Assembly: GCA_041667045.1 (NCBI GenBank)
Contig: JBAYFS010000101.1
Coordinates: 1 to 8,154, forward strand
Direction: 5' to 3'
Length of the DNA stretch: 8,154 nt
From: JAQVSV01 sp041667045
GTDB lineage: Bacteria > Elusimicrobiota > Elusimicrobia > Elusimicrobiales > Elusimicrobiaceae
Position 1 is the stretch's first letter. Each line of letters starts with the position of its first letter. Below the pieces are notes generated by a model, which was given only the letters and a program-made list of their open reading frames with translations, was not told where the DNA came from and did not search any database. Position numbers and translations under genes: made by a program. Shown here in pieces: positions 6,332 to 8,154 of this stretch.

Positions 6332-7730
6332 AAACCGGCGCGAGTTCCGCGCTTAAGTTAACCAGGGCTTTCGGCGCTTTTACTATTTTAAGCCCTTTTA
6401 TATCGTCTTTATGCCCGGCCAGATGCGCGAAAACTTCAATGGCAAAATCCAGATGGCTTATTGTGTACGCCCTGCGCGGCACAGCCAGGCGGACAAGCTC
6501 TATGTCGGACGGAAGAAAATTCCCGTTATCGTCACGCTGGGCAAACGCCAGCATGCCGATTTCAACCGAGCGTATCCCCCCTTCAAGATAAAGGGCGCAG
6601 GAAAGCGCCTGAGCGCGGAATTCGTTGCGGGGAATGTGCGGAAGGAAACTGTTAGCGTCAACAAAAACCGCGTGTCCTCCCGTCGGCTCCACAATAGGGA
6701 CGCCGGCTTTGCGCAAACCCGCGCCGAAATACGCTATCGAATTAAGGCGGCTTTCCAGATACCGCTCGTCTAAAACCTCATTAAGCCCGACGGCTACCGC
6801 CTCCAAATCGCGGCCCGAAAGTCCGCCGTAGGTTACAAAGCCTTCTCCCAGAATCAGAGACTGGCGGGCGCGGTCATTCCACTCGTCAGAATTGAGCGCG
6901 ATGAAACCGCCCATATTGACGAACGCGTCTTTCTTGGCACTCATCATGCAGCCGTCGGCGTAAGTGAAAATTTCGCGCGCAATTTCGCGGACAGGGGTGT
7001 TTTTGTATTCCGGCTCCCGCAGTTTGATGAACATCGCGTTTTCAGCGAACCGCGCCGCGTCCAGAAAAACAGGAATGCCGTGCGCATGGCAGATTTTATA
7101 AACTTCCCGCAAATTGGCCATGGAAACCGGCTGTCCGCCCAGGGAATTGTTCGTAATCGTCATGATGCACATGACGACATTGGACGCCCGGTATTCCTTA
7201 ACCGCCTCTTTAAGCGCGGGGATATCCATATTGCCCTTGAAATCCTCCGCCTTGGCGAAATCCATGGCTCCTTTAGCCGGCAGGTCGACGGCCTGCGCGC
7301 CAGATGATAAAATATTGCCGCGCGTCGAGTCGAAATGGGAATTGGACAGCGTCACTTTTCCTTTGCCGCCCAAGAATGAAAACATTACGCGCTCTGCGGC
7401 GCGACCCTGATGCACGGGTATGACGTGCTTAAAACCGGTCAGGTTCTTGACGGCTTTTTCGAACTTGTAAAAACTGCGGGAACAGGCGTAAGACTCGTCG
7501 CCGCCCAGCATGCCCGCCCATTGCGCGGACGACATCGCGCTGGAACCGGAATCTGACAGAAAGTCCAAAAGCACTTTCTCCGCCGGCAGGTTAAACATGT
7601 TGTAATGCGCCTTTTGCAGGGCTTGCAGGCGTTCGGCGCGGGTAGTGAAACCCAGAGGCTCCACCATTTTGATTTTATAAGGCTCAAAAACCGTCTTCCA
7701 TTTTCGGTCGTCTGTCATATATGTAAACAT
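6330..7730 (-). CDS. tnaA: Tryptophanase-family PLP-dependent beta-eliminating lyase
   Basis: This 466-residue protein has the usual length for tryptophanase or tyrosine phenol-lyase, which split L-tryptophan or L-tyrosine into indole or phenol, pyruvate and ammonia. The PLP lysine is K267 in MSAKKDAFV. Other family landmarks are FLSDSGSSAMS (57-67), the active-site tyrosine Y81 in GGDESYACSRSFY, VHQGRAAE (106-113), TNNSLGGQPVSMANL (193-207), D224-R227 in LDAARFAENA, and R419 in AVPRRAY. Two selectivity sites are tryptophanase-like: D134 in HFDSTRG (tyrosine phenol-lyase has Thr) and I391 in GIRSVEIG (where it has the phenol-binding Arg). The C-terminal pair is unusual: the E. coli His463-Phe464 equivalent is N458-L459. 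There is no tnaC-like leader and no tnaB permease nearby. No Shine-Dalgarno site precedes 7730 or the alternative ATG at 7718 (MTDDRKWK), so the start is uncertain. Tryptophan is the best guess for the substrate; another beta-substituted amino acid is possible. Confidence 0.9.
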   Translation of the reverse strand: MFTYMTDDRKWKTVFEPYKIKMVEPLGFTTRAERLQALQKAHYNMFNLPAEKVLLDFLSDSGSSAMSSAQWAGMLGGDESYACSRSFYKFEKAVKNLTGFKHVIPVHQGRAAERVMFSFLGGKGKVTLSNSHFDSTRGNILSSGAQAVDLPAKGAMDFAKAEDFKGNMDIPALKEAVKEYRASNVVMCIMTITNNSLGGQPVSMANLREVYKICHAHGIPVFLDAARFAENAMFIKLREPEYKNTPVREIAREIFTYADGCMMSAKKDAFVNMGGFIALNSDEWNDRARQSLILGEGFVTYGGLSGRDLEAVAVGLNEVLDERYLESRLNSIAYFGAGLRKAGVPIVEPTGGHAVFVDANSFLPHIPRNEFRAQALSCALYLEGGIRSVEIGMLAFAQRDDNGNFLPSDIELVRLAVPRRAYTISHLDFAIEVFAHLAGHKDDIKGLKIVKAPKALVNLSAELAPV

Positions 7731-7772
7731 TATATAACTTTAGACGCAGAAAAGGCTCACGCCGGAAACGAT

Positions 7773-8154
7773 TTATAGCTCGCCGTTGGTCTGCTTCACG
7801 CAGGCGCCGAATTCGCGTCCCAGAATATCAAGCACCGCGCCGGCAAGGTAAAAGGATCCCGCCACGGCGCAGACAGAACTGTCCAGTGCGATGTTAAGCG
7901 CGGCTTTAATATCCGGTTCCACAATGACGTCCGCGCCGGGCCGCAGCCGTTTCACTATCTCAGCCGCGTGGCAAGGATTAAGAGTCCGCGCCGAGGAACT
8001 GGCGGTCATCACGAATTTGTCGAATAAAGGCACAAGGATTTTTAATATGGCCTGAAAATCCTTGTCCTTCATTACAGTAAGAAGAAGCGTTTTCCGCCCG
8101 CAGGAGGCGTAAGGTGACATTTTAAAGGTTTTCGCGAACAGTTCAGCCGCCTGC
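7773..8154 (-). CDS. folC: FolC C-terminal part (folylpolyglutamate / dihydrofolate synthase), 5' end outside the window
   Basis: FolC is a cytosolic ATP-dependent ligase that adds glutamate to folates, and in many bacteria also to dihydropteroate. The reading frame is open to the window edge, so the methionine at 8120 is internal and the gene enters from beyond 8154. The visible 126 residues match the C-terminal Mur-ligase-like domain: a strand-like LLLTVMKDKDFQAIL (family usually LG-x-x-x-DKD), then a segment FVMTASSSARTLNP (family VxVTxxxxxRAxxP), a helix with HAAEIV, and the closing VCAVAGSFYLAGAVLDILG, equivalent to the family hallmark GSLYLxGEVL. The ATP-binding P-loop and central domain lie outside the window. 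The stop is 42 bases before the tryptophanase start, on the same strand, so they may be co-transcribed, although folate synthesis has no obvious link with the downstream catabolic genes. The family call is firm; whether it is mono- or bifunctional cannot be told. Confidence 0.9.
   Translation of the reverse strand, partial: QAAELFAKTFKMSPYASCGRKTLLLTVMKDKDFQAILKILVPLFDKFVMTASSSARTLNPCHAAEIVKRLRPGADVIVEPDIKAALNIALDSSVCAVAGSFYLAGAVLDILGREFGACVKQTNGEL

Noticed and set aside
7729..7734. TATAAT resembling a -10 promoter box just upstream of the tryptophanase gene
   Set aside because: No convincing -35 box lies 16-18 bases upstream, and the motif overlaps the first start codon, so it is not listed as a promoter feature.
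7741..7770. A short GGC-loop-GCC hairpin followed by four T residues between folC and the lyase gene
   Set aside because: The stem is only three base pairs and the T tract is short, so a terminator is not supported.

Overview
The window is fully coding and reads as one transcription unit. Seven genes lie head to tail on the minus strand, so transcription runs from high to low coordinates. The DNA is moderately GC-rich, and most genes have good Shine-Dalgarno sites. An exported protein, a c-di-GMP hydrolase and a tryptophanase together suggest a free-living, probably Gram-negative, amino-acid-using bacterium. No marker gene fixes the phylum, and I do not assign one. There is no RNA gene, CRISPR array, insertion sequence or integration site, and no gene-free stretch longer than about 45 bases.

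Layout in transcription order: the 3' end of folC (folate polyglutamylation, running in from 8154); a tryptophanase-family PLP lyase (7730-6330); a fused GlcD-GlcE FAD-dependent 2-hydroxyacid oxidase (6322-4286); its iron-sulfur partner GlcF (start best placed at 4293, stop at 2884); a cytosolic GAF + HD-GYP protein predicted to hydrolyse cyclic di-GMP (2900-1722); a secreted MORN-2 repeat protein (start best placed at 1698, stop at 937); and the transmembrane half of a probable ABC exporter (937 to beyond position 1), which overlaps the MORN stop codon by one base.

The lyase and the oxidase both yield 2-oxoacids: pyruvate plus ammonia (and indole) from tryptophan, and pyruvate or glyoxylate from a hydroxyacid. 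A catabolic module for amino and hydroxy acids is therefore plausible. The HD-GYP gene is embedded through a 17-base overlap with glcF, so its synthesis is probably tied to that metabolism. The last two genes look like an envelope or export module.

The most unusual points are a GlcF whose second CCG domain has lost all its cysteine ligands, a GlcD-GlcE fusion whose GlcE half lacks most of its substrate cap, a tryptophanase with a changed C-terminal active-site pair, and a GAF domain carrying the NK-(n)-F-x3-DE motif of cyclic-nucleotide-binding GAFs. Nothing here shows an obviously new defence or mobile system.
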